64,000 nt of DNA, taken from positions 496,001 to 560,000 of the forward strand of contig JAOWBW010000301.1 in the NCBI GenBank assembly GCA_026119855.1, given 5' to 3'. A model generated the notes under the pieces. The model searched no databases, was not told the origin of the DNA, and saw only the letters and a list, made by a program, of their open reading frames with translations. The stretch comes from Campanula takesimana. Lineage: Eukaryota; Streptophyta; Magnoliopsida; Asterales; Campanulaceae. Both the position numbers and the translations under genes were made by a program. Within the stretch, counting starts at the first letter, position 1. Every line of letters begins with the position of its first letter. Shown piece by piece: positions 23,976 through 36,108 of this stretch.

Positions 23976-26086
23976 TGTAACGACCCGAAAACCCGCCTCT
24001 ATTTTTCTTAGTGATAATTATTTAATTATTTATTTATGGTTTATTTATTCATTTAAATTATTTATTTATTTAAATATTTATGTGTACATTTTATGTTTCA
24101 TAATAATTTATGCCTAGCATTTTATTTGAGTTATTTGTGCTAGTGTAGAAGTGTTGGGACTTGATTGTAGTAGGGAGTTTAATTGTAATGGTAAGTAGTA
24201 GGGGAGGGGCCCTAAGTGTAACATTTTAAAAACATAATCATCCTACTCCCTCCATTTCACCTCCCTCCCTCACCTTTTCTCCTCACACTCCATCTCTCCC
24301 AGTCATTTCTCTCTCTCTCTACCATTGTTGGGTAAGTTTTCTCTCCTTCCTTCTTCCCTCATTTTAGTCATCATCCCTTGGTTATTTCTCAATTCTCATA
24401 TCACGAAAAATGTTTAGATCGTCGATGGGATCGTAAAGAACAAAGAAATTTCGAGTTCCGTCACCTTTGAGAAATCAGGGTAAGTTGCTTTCCCCCATTT
24501 ATATGCTAAAATTGTTCATCCCCATTTTGTATGATGATATATGAAGCTTTGAAGTGGTTATTTGATGATTTGTGAAGGTTTAGAATTTATTTGGGATTTA
24601 TTGTTATTTTGGGTGATTTTTGTGATAAATCAAATGTGGGGATTGAAATCTTGTTTGGAGTTAATAGATGGTGTTGTTTAGATCCCAAACAAGATTGTAT
24701 GGCGTTTTGGTAAATTACTACACTCATTGGAAGTGTTGATTTCGATAATGCTTGAAATGGTTTGGAAAAAAATAGAAGAACCCAGCTGATTCTCTGCCCA
24801 GCCCGTCGACCAGGCGCCCGCCCGGGCTTATCCAGGCGCCCGCCTACCTGGCTTTTCCTGCGGCCAAACCTTCTGGGCAAATGAGCGCCCGCCCGACCCC
24901 TACCGCGCGCCCGCCCGCCCCCCTGTTCTGGAAAATCTATCTTTTGCTTGTTTAAGACTAGGTGGCTTCCTAGTTTAGGTTTTATTCTTCTAATTAACCT
25001 AAGTTAATAGCGTGGAACACTTTATTAATTGGAATTGGTTCCTTTGTGAATAAAAATGTTATGAAATTTGATTAAGTACCGTTTTGGGAATGTTAGACAT
25101 CTTTGATGTGTTGTTTGGATTGGTTTACCTTTGTGGTGATTTAATTGGAATGGTTCCCTACTTTGGAATCATTAGTTGTTTATCGTGCTAGTATTTTATT
25201 ACTTAGCCTTTACTTGAAATTCCAGCTGGTATTTGTGTCGTGATTGGGCGATGCGAAACATTATGATGGCACAAGCCAAGTCCATTATGATGTTGACCAT
25301 TGTTTTGCCCCATTATTTCCCTCCTCTAGATTGGCCTTGGATGTGAGATGAGCTAGCCCCTTTGTGAGCATTTTAGCTATTGGTTTTGGGCTTTGACTGT
25401 GTGTCACTGTCCCCTTATTATTATTGGTTCCGGTACCGGGGGTTTTCTCTTCAGCTTTTATGCGACTATGAAGAAGTTGATTGGGTTGATTGTTGAAGCT
25501 GCGCAGCGACCTTTATTTGGTTTTATCAGTTGGGAAACCTTGGCTCAGTATCCATGTGAATTGTCTATTTCCGCTGCTATTTGTTATCTGTTGTGTGCTA
25601 TGTGCTATATGAGATTTTCTATTGTTAGAAGTTATTATTATTGCCTGTTGCATAATAGCATGTCATATAGTTGCATTAGTAACTTACTGAGATTTTATCT
25701 CACCCCGTTTCCTTTCAATGTTGTTTTCCTTAACCCCCCCAGGAGGAAAGGATTAGGATTTGCGACTCGAGGAGGACGTCGAGAGGTTTGAGATATTTGG
25801 GCAGGTTATTATTGATCGGTTTGCATTATATAAATGTGTAACCTTCTTGGGGATAGTTGTACCAACAATGACGTCATTAAGATTTGTAAAATTTTGTGTT
25901 TTGGGTGTGAGCTTGTGGAGCTTACACTAGTTGTTTTATGATGTTGTTAAACTTGGATTTTCCAAACCTTGTGTTAAAATATTTTGGGTATAAAATGGAA
26001 TTTTTATCTTCAGTATTTTAGAATTTATGGTTGTAAGTCGACGTCCAGCTCGCGAATTCCCGGCCCGAGGGGTCGGGGTCGCGACA
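23976..26086 (+). repeat. 5' LTR of element E
   Basis: Bounded by the GTGAA duplication on the left and the primer site on the right. The open frames inside (for example 25393-25791, repeated at 30938-31336) are LTR sequence without a recognised product. Confidence 0.95.
24812..24921. repeat. GCGCCCGCC four-site cluster in E's 5' LTR
   Basis: GCGCCCGCC starts at 24814, 24836, 24885 and 24907: two pairs each 22 bp apart, pair starts 71 bp apart. It is an island of CpG-rich sequence in an AT-rich LTR, copied at 30359-30460 in the other LTR with two substitutions. Confidence 0.9.
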
Positions 26087-26088
26087 GT

Positions 26089-26100
26089 TGGTATCAGAGC
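26089..26100 (+). other. Primer binding site of element E
   Basis: TGGTATCAGAGC, two bases after the LTR end; initiator-Met type. Confidence 0.92.
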
Positions 26101-26206
26101 TATGGTTTAGCTCTATGTATAAGTATAGGTGGACTAGAATGACCTAGGAGGATAGATGGGTTCAGAGTGAGTAACAATGAGTATTTTATGCAGGTATTTG
26201 TTTGTA

Positions 26207-27262
26207 ATGGCTAGAAGAAGAGCTGGTGAAGGCATCAGTGGGACTTAGAATCTTAATGGTCTACGGGAAGAAAACCGTGCAATGTTTCAGGGCAGGTTTG
26301 AAGCGGCCGTGAAAGCAATTCATGACCAAGGGCCGAGAGAGGAACATGTAGCACCTCCGCGATATGGGTTGGAGCAGTTCTTGAAGTTTAAACCAAGTGA
26401 GTACGACGGTGAGCCTGATGTGAAGAAGGCCGAGCTATAGATAGAATCGATGGAGAAAATCTACGATGTCTTTGGTTGCACTGATGAGGATAGGGTTCTG
26501 TTTTCAGCTTATAAGCTCGTGGGGGCTGCGGAACATTGGTGGAAGGCACTGAAGACCAGTTGGCATGCGACTCTTGTACCATATCCTTGGGAGTGGTTCG
26601 TGAGGAAATTCAAGGATCATTTCATCTCTCTAGTGGATCAAAACCGGAAAGAGATCGAGTTCCTCAGCTTGGAGCAAGGCATGATGTCAGTAGCACAGTA
26701 CTCGGCTAAGTTCACAGAATTAGCCAGGTATTGTGACTACCTTGTGCAGACCGAGGAGCAGAAAGTGATGAGATTGATCAGGGGTTTGAAGACAGCTATT
26801 AGGACTCAACTTATAGCCCAAAGAATTCAAATTTTTCAGGATGTGGTGGACCGTGCATATTTGATAGAGCAAGACATCGGGGGACACAAGAGGAAGACTG
26901 AGATGGTTAACCCGGGAAAACAAGGAGGGAAAAACAGGGCTCAACCACAGCGATATTCGGATAACAGAGGTAATTCTGGAGTTCAAACTCGATTCAGAAG
27001 GCAGCTTCAAGGGCAACCAACAGTAGGAAATCAAGGTTCTAATAAGGGGACACGAAATGGGAAGATCTGCGGCTATTGTCAGAGGGAAGGACACTCAGAA
27101 GACAAGTGTTGGAAAAAGCAAGGAAAATGTGTTAATTGTGGTCGGTTTGGGCACTTTGCGAGAGATTGTCCTAGAGGCAGATATCAACCATCCGGGAGTG
27201 ATGCTGGTACTGCACTGGGTCAGAAGAGAGATGCTTCGGGAAACCCTAAAGGTTCAGGGTAG
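26207..27262 (+). pseudogene. Gag of element E (capsid and two zinc knuckles)
   Basis: The frame from ATG 26207 runs to TAG-stop 27262 with two internal TAGs (about 26249 and 26438). The second replaces an expected Trp in the A-E-L-x-I-E-S-M block. From 26450 it is open: the retrotransposon capsid domain has AEHWWKALKTSW, WEWFVRKFKDHF and EFLSLEQGMMSVAQYSAKF. A basic Gln/Gly-rich linker follows, then two CCHC knuckles, CGYCQREGHSEDKC and CVNCGRFGHFARDC. It packages the element RNA in autonomous relatives. The domain layout is complete, so a single readthrough product or trans supply could still matter. Lineage looks chromovirus/Tekay. Confidence 0.85.
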
Positions 27263-27536
27263 GGTATTTGTGATCAACCAGCACTCGTCAGGTATTGAGC
27301 AATTTCAGGAGGTATTATTTTGCGTCGAGAGAGCGAGTGCGTGCATTTTAGGATTATCACATTCTCATGTTTATGTGCATTTAGTTGCATTTATTTCTCC
27401 TGAGTCTTTGACTTATGTGTTGTCAGTGTCTACTCCTATGGAGGAGTGTAGGATATCTGATGGAGTCTTATGTGCTCATGTTGTGCTTAAAGGTAGATAT
27501 AACTTACCTACTAAATTTGTCATATTGCTATTATAA
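27263..27536 (+). pseudogene. Protease remnant of element E lacking the active site
   Basis: An overlapping frame (27057-27536) continues after gag as VFVINQHSSGIEQF, then ACILGLSHSHVYVH where a gypsy retropepsin would have D-T/S-G-A/S-S-H-S. The catalytic Asp is gone. Later VSTPMEECRISDGVL and KGRYNL match the family's C-terminal half. It is homologous but inactive. Confidence 0.7.
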
Positions 27537-29504
27537 GATTTTTGATGTTATTTTGAGAAGGGAAATGTCATGCTTTAGTCGATTGTTGTAGGAAAATTGT
27601 TACATCCTCTCTTCCCTTTTGCCTAAAATTGTTTTGAGACCGTTCCTTTGTGTAGAGTTAAGCATATCTTTTCTTATTTGGAATCTGGCTATTTCGCTTC
27701 GATGGGTGACAATGGATGTCTATACCAAGTTGTTGGATGTATTTATCATTTGTAAGATTTCTATTTTTTTCTTCTGAACAGTACCTAGTATTTGGGAAAA
27801 GCTGGGGTTAAATTGGGTTGTTATGGTACAAGGTTGTAGTACTGATAATTAGATCAATATCCATATTGTATCGATTGGGTTGTAAGAATTGAGGATTCAA
27901 TTGAGGATTTCTTGGTAGGAGATTTTTGTTTACTTCTAGCACATCTACGTGATTGCATCGGAATTGGTTGTTATGAGGGAATACCTGATTCGTATGAGTG
28001 ATGAGTAGATTGTGGAAGTTATAATCATTAATGGTAGTAAGCGCGTTAAGTTCGAGAGGACTAAGCACATTTTGGGAGAGTAATAATTTCCCGATCTATA
28101 TTAAAGGCATTTTAAATTTTGAGTTTTGGTTAAATGGTTGTTCTATGGTTCTAAATCCTTCTTGGTGGCGTTCCTCGATTTGGATTAAGAGTATGTGAAG
28201 AAAATTTGGGTATCAATACTTGGGCATATTAAAGAATACTATGATTTGGTATTGGGTCAGTTAGAATGTGGCTAGCCAATTGGTTTGTTATGATGGTAGT
28301 ACTATTGAGCCTAAGTATCATTGAGATTATAAATGTATACATGAAAGACTAAGGTGGGTTAGCCATTGAAGATTTAGGATTTGCTAAATTTCTTTGGAGT
28401 GTATAAGCGGATCATCAATTTAGAGAGGGAGTTAGAGGAAAGCCTTGGAGATAAAATGTGGATTGTTATACGGATTACTGAGTATTTGTAATTGTTTTAG
28501 GCTTTCAAAGAGTTGGAGTAATGTGATGATGAAATTATAGCGTGGATTTAAGTAAACATTTTGTATAAAATTTTGAGCTTACGTTGTACCTCTAGTTTAA
28601 GCTGCCATCTAAGGTGAAAGCACTATAATGGAAATCCTTGGAGATATAGCCACTTTGGTGAATACTATGGGGAGGAAAAATTTCTTAGCTTGTCATATTT
28701 TAAGAAGCTGATTAAGCTCGGGATGGTTTAATGTTTGGAATTTCTGGGAAGTAATACTAAGTATACGGCTTAGAAATGGAAGTATCTTGACAGTGTAATT
28801 AAGGTTATGAATAAGGCAAACTTGTAGTATCTCGAGAATTATGTTTAGGAGAAATTGGGGTTCTTCGATTTTGAGGATGGATTTTAAGTAGTAGTGGAGA
28901 TAATGATTGAAGGAAGTTAAGTGCGAGAGGTTGTTATGTTGTAAACATTATTTAAGGTTACCATATGATGGTTTAGAATGGACAATTGAGAATTCGGGAA
29001 GTGGCAGAACTATCGTATCCGTGGCTAATCGATCCTTCGGGTAAGTATTTCTAAAATTCGGGTTAATAAATAGAGCTATCTATGACTAAGGATTGATTGC
29101 AATTTTAGTGATATCGCCTTCAAATTATAGTTTGTTGTTATGGGACCAAGTTTAGAAATGATGATAATGGGTTACCAATGTTGGATAGTTTATGTTCTTC
29201 GAAAGGATAAAAATGAGTTAGTGCAAGTGGGTTAAGAAATACCAAGACTACGATTGTATTATGTTTTATTACCTAAGGAAGATAAATTTAGTAGTGGAGT
29301 TGATTCCAAATACTATTGGGATAATGAAAAATAAAAATTATGGATGTTGATGATTTAAGGGTTAATTGAATCATGGAGACTATGTCTGAATTATCTAATA
29401 GGTTCTTGATTGGGATCTTGAGTGCTAGATGAGAATCGATATTTTGTAGCCTCGATATGACTATGTGTTATAATTTTGATAAGTGAATTCGCGGGCGAAT
29501 TCTT
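27537..29504 (+). pseudogene. Unreadable pol region of element E
   Basis: About 2 kb where RT, RNase H and integrase (normally about 3 kb) should be. I see no YVDD-like, HHCC or DDE-type signature in any frame. Composition is rich in T, G and A with few CpG, as expected after long deamination. Confidence 0.5.
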
Positions 29505-29520
29505 TTTAAGGAGGGTAGAT
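29505..29520 (+). other. Polypurine tract of element E
   Basis: TTTAAGGAGGGTAGAT immediately before the 3' LTR. Confidence 0.85.
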
Positions 29521-31631
29521 TGTAACGACCCGAAAACCCGCCTCTATTTTTCTTAGTGATAATTATTTAATTATTTATTTATGGTTTATTTATTCATTTA
29601 AATTATTTATTTATTTAAATATTTATGTGTACATTTTATGTTTCATAATAATTTATGCCTAGCATTTTATTTGAGTTATTTGTGCTAGTGTAGAAGTGTT
29701 GGGACTTGATTGTAGTAGGGAGTTTAATTGTAATGGTAAGTAGTAGGGGAGGGGCCCTAAGTGTAACATTTTAAAAACATAATCATCCTACTCCTTCCAT
29801 TTCACCTCCCTCCCTCACCTTTTCTCCTCACACTCCATCTCTCCCAGTCATTTCTCTCTCTCTCTACCATTGTTGGGTAAGTTTTCTCTCCTTCCTTCTT
29901 CCCTCATTTTAGTCATCATCCCTTGGTTATTTCTCAATTCTCATATCACGAAAAATGTTTAGATCGTCGATGGGATCGTAAAGAACAAAGAAATTTCGAG
30001 TTCCATAACCTTTGAGAAATCAGGGTAAGTTGCTTTCCCCCATTTATATGCTAAAATTGTTCATCCCCATTTTGTATGATGATATATGAAGCTTTGAAGT
30101 GGTTATTTGATGATTTGTGAAGGTTTAGAATTTATTTGGGATTTATTGTTATTTTGGGTGATTTTTGTGATAAATCAAATGTGGGGATTGAAATCTTGTT
30201 TGGGGTTAATAGATGGTGTTGTTTAGTTCCCTTACAAGCTTGTATGACGTTTTGGTACATTACTACACTCATTGGAAGTGTTGATTTCGATAATGCTTGA
30301 AATGGTTTGGAAAAAAATGGAAGAACCCAGCTGATTCTCTGCCCAGCCCGTCGACCAGGCGCCCGCCCGGGCTTATCCAGGCGCCCGCCTACCTGGCTTT
30401 TCCTGCGGCCAAACCTTCTGGGCAAATGAGCGCCCGTCCGACACCTACCGCGCGCCCGCCCGCCCCCCTGTTCTGGAAAATCTATCTTTTGCTTGTTTAA
30501 GACTAGGTGGCTTCCTAGTTTAGGTTTTATTCTTCTAATTAACCTAAGTTAATAGCGTGGAACACTTTATTAATTGGAATTGGTTCCTTTGTGAATAAAA
30601 ATGTTATGAAATTTGATTAAGTACCGTTTTGGGAATGTTAGACATCTTTGATGTGTTGTTTGGATTGGTTTACCTTTGTGGTGATTTAATTGGAATGGTT
30701 CCCTACTTTGGAATCATTAGTTGTTTATCGTGCTAGTATATTATTACTTAGCCATTACTTGAAATTCCAGCTGGTATTTGTGTCGTGATTGGGCGATGCG
30801 AAACATTATGATGGCACAAGCCAAGTCCATTATGATGTTGACCATTGTTTTGCCCCATTATTTCCCTCCTCCAGATTGGCCTTGGATGTGAGATGAGCTA
30901 GCCCCTTTGTGAGCATTTTAGCTATTGGTTTTGGGCTTTGACTGTGTGTCACTGTCCCCTTATTATTATTGGTTCCGGTACCGGGGGTTTTCTCTTCAGC
31001 TTTTATGCGACTATGAAGATGTTGATTGGGTTGATTGTTGAAGCTGCGCATCGACCTTTATTTGGTTCTATCAGTTGGGAAACCTTGGCTCAGTATCCAT
31101 GTGAATTGTTTATTTCCGCTGCTATTTGTTATCTGTTGTGTGCTATGTGCTATATGAGATTTTCTATTGTTAGAAGTTATTATTATTGCCTGTTGCATAA
31201 TAGCATGTCATGTAGTTGCATTAGTAACTTACTGAGATTTTATCTCACCCCGTTTCCTTTCAATGTTGTTTTCCTTAACCCCCCCAGGAGGAAAGGATTA
31301 GGATTTGCGGATCGAGGAGGACGTCGAGAGGTTTGAGATATTTGGGCAGGTTATTATTGATCGGTTTGCATTATATAAATGTGTAACCTTCTTGGGGATA
31401 GTTGTACCAACAATGACGTCATTAAGATTTGTAAAATTTTGTGTTTTGGGTGTGAGCTTGTGGAGCTTACACTAGTTGTTTTATGATGTTGTTAAACTTG
31501 GATTTTCCAAACCTTGTGTTAAAATCTTTTGGGTATAAAATGGAATTTTTATCTTCAGTATTTTAGAGTTTATGGTTGTAAGTCGACGTCCAGCTCGCGA
31601 ATTCCCGGCCCGAGGGGTCGGGGTCGCGACA
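29521..31631 (+). repeat. 3' LTR of element E
   Basis: 2111 bp, same length as the 5' LTR. Followed by the GTGAA duplication (31632-31636). Confidence 0.95.
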
Positions 31632-31741
31632 GTGAATTCCTTTTGGAAAAGGATTAAGGATTTATTCAAGAATAAGGATTGTGGTGTCCTTATGAGAATA
31701 GAATTGCTTTATCTCTAAGATAAAATCCTTTTGATACAAGG

Positions 31742-32736
31742 TGTAGACACCCCATTTTGAACATTCTTTCATAATCACACTACTTATGTGTCTCGCCTTT
31801 GATTTGGGTCAAAACTCGTTAAGTTGGACATGTTTTGTCAAGTTTCTAACTGAATCCGGTAGTCAGGGACCAAAACGAACATCAAAACTACTGCAGAAGG
31901 GCATAAATGTGATTCCAGCACAAAGATGCCTTGTACGAGACATCCCCCTTTGACAGTCGAGTTTCAGCAGTTTCCTTGTTGATCTCAACCCCGTTTATTG
32001 GCAAACACTCAAGCAATCCGGGAAAAACCTAATGGGCGATCCTAGAGTCCAAAAATACCTCCTTGGAAATCAAGTCTTTGATTCCCATCCAAACTTACCT
32101 CCTTGGCTTAAACCCTAGGTCAAGAACTCCTATAAATATAGAGGTTCTTGAACCGAAAAACCTCTAGAATGGTGATTCACCCAAAACCACTCAAAATCTG
32201 ATCAAAGAGGTCCTCATAATCAGCCTCTCTCCCTCACCCACGAAATTCAAACCTTCATAACACCATTCAAGTCAAGTTCATTGGATCATCAAGGCCTTTA
32301 GTGAAGGCCATCCATAGGATTCTCAAAGAACGCTTACGTAAAACTCCTTGTTTTCTACCTTCTTATCCTCTTCTTTGTCTTTGAAGTAGTGTGATTCCAT
32401 TAAAGGATCAACCTAGAGCCTCTCCAATCCATGGAGATGGTCTCGAAGCATATGATCCGACATCCCAAATAAATGAGAAATTATTTATTTGTTTGCTTTC
32501 TTTTGGTACATGAATGTATAATCTTAATAATGATGATGATGACTTCGTAAGCAAGACCTATCCTAGATCGGGTGGATTGGGTGCTCCTTGACCTTCCCAA
32601 TCTATAACTTAACCCCCAAATCCAAGAATCTTATGGTCCGTGTTCTGTTAAACATGGTGGCGACTCATAACAATCGATCAACAATCAAGTCCTTACAACT
32701 CGAAGCACGAGGCGGAAGAAGGGGCGCGCGCTCACA
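31742..32736 (+). repeat. 5' LTR of element F
   Basis: TGTAGACACCCC...GCGCTCACA. TATAAATA at 32131. It has one CTTGTACGAG motif (31930), where the 3' LTR has a pair, and a 12-base insertion near its end compared with the 3' LTR. Confidence 0.95.
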
Positions 32737-32737
32737 G

Positions 32738-32755
32738 TGGCGACTCCACTGGAGT
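32738..32755 (+). other. Primer binding site of element F
   Basis: TGGCGACTCCACTGGAGT one base after the LTR. It is the same type as G's site at 50767. This site is typical of Tat/Ogre elements (reported as tRNA-Arg; I did not check it against a tRNA set). Confidence 0.8.
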
Positions 32756-34098
32756 TGATCATCATAAGAGGGTTAGACTTGTGTTGAAATCATCATCGTT
32801 ATTCTTGAAATTCTGTATTCTGTACGATAATTTGTTCCCAGACTGGGATGCCTCGTACGAGGGATCGTTGTCTCGTACGAGACATCTCGGTTCTGTCCGA
32901 CTGATCTGGTCCTCTAGTTTGAAAAAGGAATCTTGTTCGGTTTAAACACGTATGTAGGGTTCCAGATCTGTTCCCCCCTCTGTTTCTGAGTCTTAGGATC
33001 TTCCTAACGATGAAGAAACTCCCCGTATATCGTAAAGCTAACCTTTGTTTTGCAGGAGTACTTGCTAATTGGTTTTATTCCTTGCCTTGCTTTTGTTTGC
33101 TTTATGTTTGAACTACGACGGCCTGAGTTCCTCAACAAGAGGGAAACGTAGGTAGCCACTTGGCCCAGCCATTGCATGTTTTTGTTTTACTTTAAAAAAA
33201 AAACTCTATTTTATTTGACACCTAGATCTTGACTCTCACACACGTGAACACATGTAGAATAATTGCACTACATACCCTATAAACCTGGGTCCCAATCGGA
33301 GGACGGATGTCGGTCAGTACACCCACTCTAACGAGTGGCACTCGCCGGTTTCTCCAAAGATGGTGTACCCACTCCGTGACACGCTCCTAGACTGTGTTCA
33401 TGGGGAGCCTTAGCCATAAGCCTTGCAACAACCTCATGCATACATACTAGTCAATAGGACACTCCTAGAGACCAGACGGTTCGATTCTTAGGGTTGTTTT
33501 AATCTTTGCCCAAGATAACGCACTTTCTACAATCTATAATCCTCCCTTCATGAATTCTTGACGAATGTCCCTTCAGTATAAATTGTTAGACAAAGGGTTG
33601 CGATGATGAGATGAGAATTTTTCTACGAGGATTCGAGTCTAGTCTCTCTCACCATCAAAACCCCACGTTTGGCAATGTCCCTTTCGGTTGTCCCTTTACA
33701 AGAATTCATAAGGTTTGGTTGCATTAAAGGCGTTGTTTAACAAAGTGAAAAACAACTACGGAATTGTCCGTTTGGGAGAGTGCAATACAGGTGAAAAACA
33801 AGGGGCTCATATTCTAGGGTGACAGAATCCACTGTTCCAGGATGAACTAGGTAGTAACCTCTTAAAATGGATTAAATTCCGTCCGACCAATAGGATTAAA
33901 ATCTGTAAATCTGACTGTCAGGTTAGATGTCTCGTACGAGACATCCATGTCTCGTACGAGTCATCTCTCCTTCTCTGTGATTCTGCCGTGTTGGTCAGCA
34001 TGTCTTATAAAACCCGACTTGTTGGGACCCCAGCCTGGATTTGACACAGTTTCTGCACTCTAGGTTCGTCCAATCAGCAAGGTAGCTCCACACTCCCA
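32756..34098 (+). other. Leader of element F
   Basis: Non-coding, 1.3 kb. CTCGTACGAG palindromes are paired at 32852/32872 and 33931/33951 (20 bp apart both times). An ACTACG...ACGTAGG hairpin lies at 33110-33165: TTCCTC-AACAA-GAGGGAA inside a CTACG/CGTAG stem. No open frame of note. Confidence 0.75.
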
Positions 34099-34902
34099 AT
34101 GCAAATGCCGGCCCGAAAAGAAATGACCCTCAGAGAAATTTCCCAAAGTGTCCGCTTCGAGATGGAAACCATCGGGGGGTGGAAAGAAGCCTTACCCATT
34201 GGAAAAGCCTCAGAGATCAATGTCGTTTCAGAACTCCACTTTAGGGGGCTCGACTATGCCTCATATGTTGCCCACATTCAAAGCGTTGATGACTGAGTCA
34301 AGCAACGCAACTAAGAAAATGAGAAAGAGTAGGCCGACATTGAGGAAATGATTGATAAGAACAAATTAGAGATGTTACAAGATGAGTATGACAAGATGAA
34401 GTTGTGGTATGATCATGTAGTCAAGAGAGCTCGCGACTTAGAAGAGAGCCAAGAAGAAACCATCAATGCAGAGGTGAAATACTGCCTTAGTCTACTCTAC
34501 CAAGACCTCAAAAAGCAAATGGAGGCTAAACATCGCCATCACTTTGGCGTCATAACAAATCACTATCAAAGAATCATTCAGCACCTCCAACCTAAACCAC
34601 GAAGAGTCTACACAGATTTAAGTCAAATCCGACTTGGGAGAGTGTTCCGTGAGCTTGAGAGGGAAGGCAAGCTATCATCGATGCAAGGATACAAGCCCAA
34701 GTATGAAGGGGCCGGAAAGGCCTTGCACCTGTATTGCTACTACCATCAGTGCCGCGGTCACCACACCGATAAATGCAACAACTTTAGGGATAAGATCCAA
34801 GATCTTATCGACCAAGGCACTCTCCCAATAATAGGCAATGGAATCGGCCTCGTACTGAAGAACGAAGGGTCCAAGCCCCACGCTCCTTTTCCGCGCCATT
34901 AG
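34099..34902 (+). pseudogene. Gag-like frame of element F
   Basis: One frame with three stops clustered at 34294-34340. The N-terminal 65 codons (ARKEMTLREISQSVRFEME) are not recognised. After the stops, a charged helical, probably coiled-coil, segment (KLEMLQDEYDKMKLWYDHVV) leads to a knuckle-like CYYHQCRGHHTDKC plus NNFRDKIQDLIDQG, the C-terminal signature of Tat-type gag. The usual capsid block (W..F...F) is not seen and no protease motif follows before 35121. It appears to be a shortened gag. Confidence 0.6.
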
Positions 34903-35120
34903 TTAGGAATTAGATAGACTAGTTATTTACTTTATTTTAATAGATTAGACATTTCTTTCTCTTTAAACTAGTTGTTTTTCGCTCTTTAAGGGATCCTACT
35001 CACCCGAGAAACATTGTGGGTGAGAGCATGCCCTCCTATCAATTTCAACTTTTAGTAATAATCAGTTTCTTTTAAGTTTCTCACATTTCTTGTATTTTCC
35101 AAAAGCAAAGTAGTGTAGAG

Positions 35121-35669
35121 ATGGGAGAAGCACACAATGAAAACTCCTACTCAAAAGCCATTCCATTCTCCAGAACACGCCCAGTGCTTAACATGATGCT
35201 AAAAGAAGGATACTTCCCTGGTCTCGGACTTGGCAAGCATTTGCAAGGGATCAAAGAACCACCACCTGTTGTTTTGTACCCACCTGAATATGGGCTAGGG
35301 TATATGTCACCACTCAAGGACATCCCTAAGGAGGAAAGGGATTGGACCTCATACATAGTGCCAATCACACCACCCTATCGAAAGACTCTGAATGGGTACT
35401 TTGTGCGCGAGGGGGAAAACATGCCATACTTCATGTTCCCTGAACCATGGATTGACCATAGGGGGAAGCGCCAACATGGCTTTGAAATTTTCAGTGACTG
35501 TGATCCGTACTCACTAGAAACAGAACCGATGCAATTCTCATGGCTACCTCGAGAACTAGGGGGTACCAAGGCCAAAGCATTCAGTGAGTGGGACTTTGTG
35601 TTGGGAGAAGACCTACTGCGCCAATTTCTCAACTTTTGCAAGCTGAGGACACTCAGATCAATGCAATAG
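35121..35669 (+). pseudogene. G-patch-like frame between gag and RT of element F
   Basis: 182 codons from ATG 35121. Residues 25-65 read LNMMLKEGYFPGLGLGKHLQG and continue to EYGLGYMSP, a Gly-rich G-patch-like motif (G-x-G-L-G-K). G-patch modules occur next to the protease in several retroelements. The remainder (DWTSYIVPITPPYRKTLNG and on) is unassigned. The frame ends by a shift near 35640, where another frame takes over. No D-T/S-G protease site is present. An RNA-binding role is inference. Confidence 0.6.
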
Positions 35670-36070
35670 ACAAGGGGGATGCTCCGAACCAAGACTACAC
35701 TAAGCTCATCAAGAAGTGTGATGAGACTATCCAGAATTGGTACACAACTAGGGGACCCATAGCAAGTGAAGATTTCCTGATCAAGGAGTTAGGATGTACT
35801 CCCCATCCCCATAGGGAAAGAAAATTTGTAACTCTTACCTTAGAGTCAGATACCGCTACCGATGAGCTCACCCAAAAGGACTTGGATGCCATCGCGAAAC
35901 GTGTATTCCCCTACTTTATTAATGAAAACATAGATCTTTCCGAGTATCCTGAGATTGCTAGCGTCTTAAATGATGAATTAACTAATAACTCTAACGAATT
36001 AGATAATAATGAGTCATATGACGAGATAGATCAAGAAAATGAACAAATCTTAAAAGAAATTAATAAGTAG
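35670..36070 (+). pseudogene. Linker before RT of element F
   Basis: Open in the frame 35588-36070, the continuation of the previous product after a shift. Reads QINAIDKGDAPNQDYTKLIK, then an acidic Asn-rich tail (about the last 50 residues), typical of the spacer ahead of RT in Tat elements. No domain recognised. Confidence 0.5.
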
Positions 36071-36108
36071 GTCATCGTGGCGAAAATGGTCCTATTGATG
36101 CCGAAGAA

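Larger units (their letters stand above)
23976..31631 (+). mobile_element. Non-autonomous Ty3/gypsy element E (Tekay-like)
   Basis: Two LTRs of exactly 2111 bp, about 25 substitutions and no indels by eye. Ends are TGTAACGACC...GCGACA, 5-bp duplication GTGAA, primer site and purine tract in place. Internal region is only 3.4 kb: gag with two stops, a protease that has lost its active site, and about 2 kb with no readable pol. LTR similarity says the insertion is recent, yet the coding is old wreckage, so it was probably mobilised by a related autonomous element. Confidence 0.93.

Noticed and set aside
24812..24921. GC-rich block as a CpG-island promoter of a host gene
   Set aside because: It is confined to the LTR of E, copied in its other LTR, and no gene follows.
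25393..25791. 132-codon hydrophobic frame, repeated at 30938-31336
   Set aside because: Lies inside both LTRs of element E; the duplication is the LTR duplication, and no domain or signal is recognisable.
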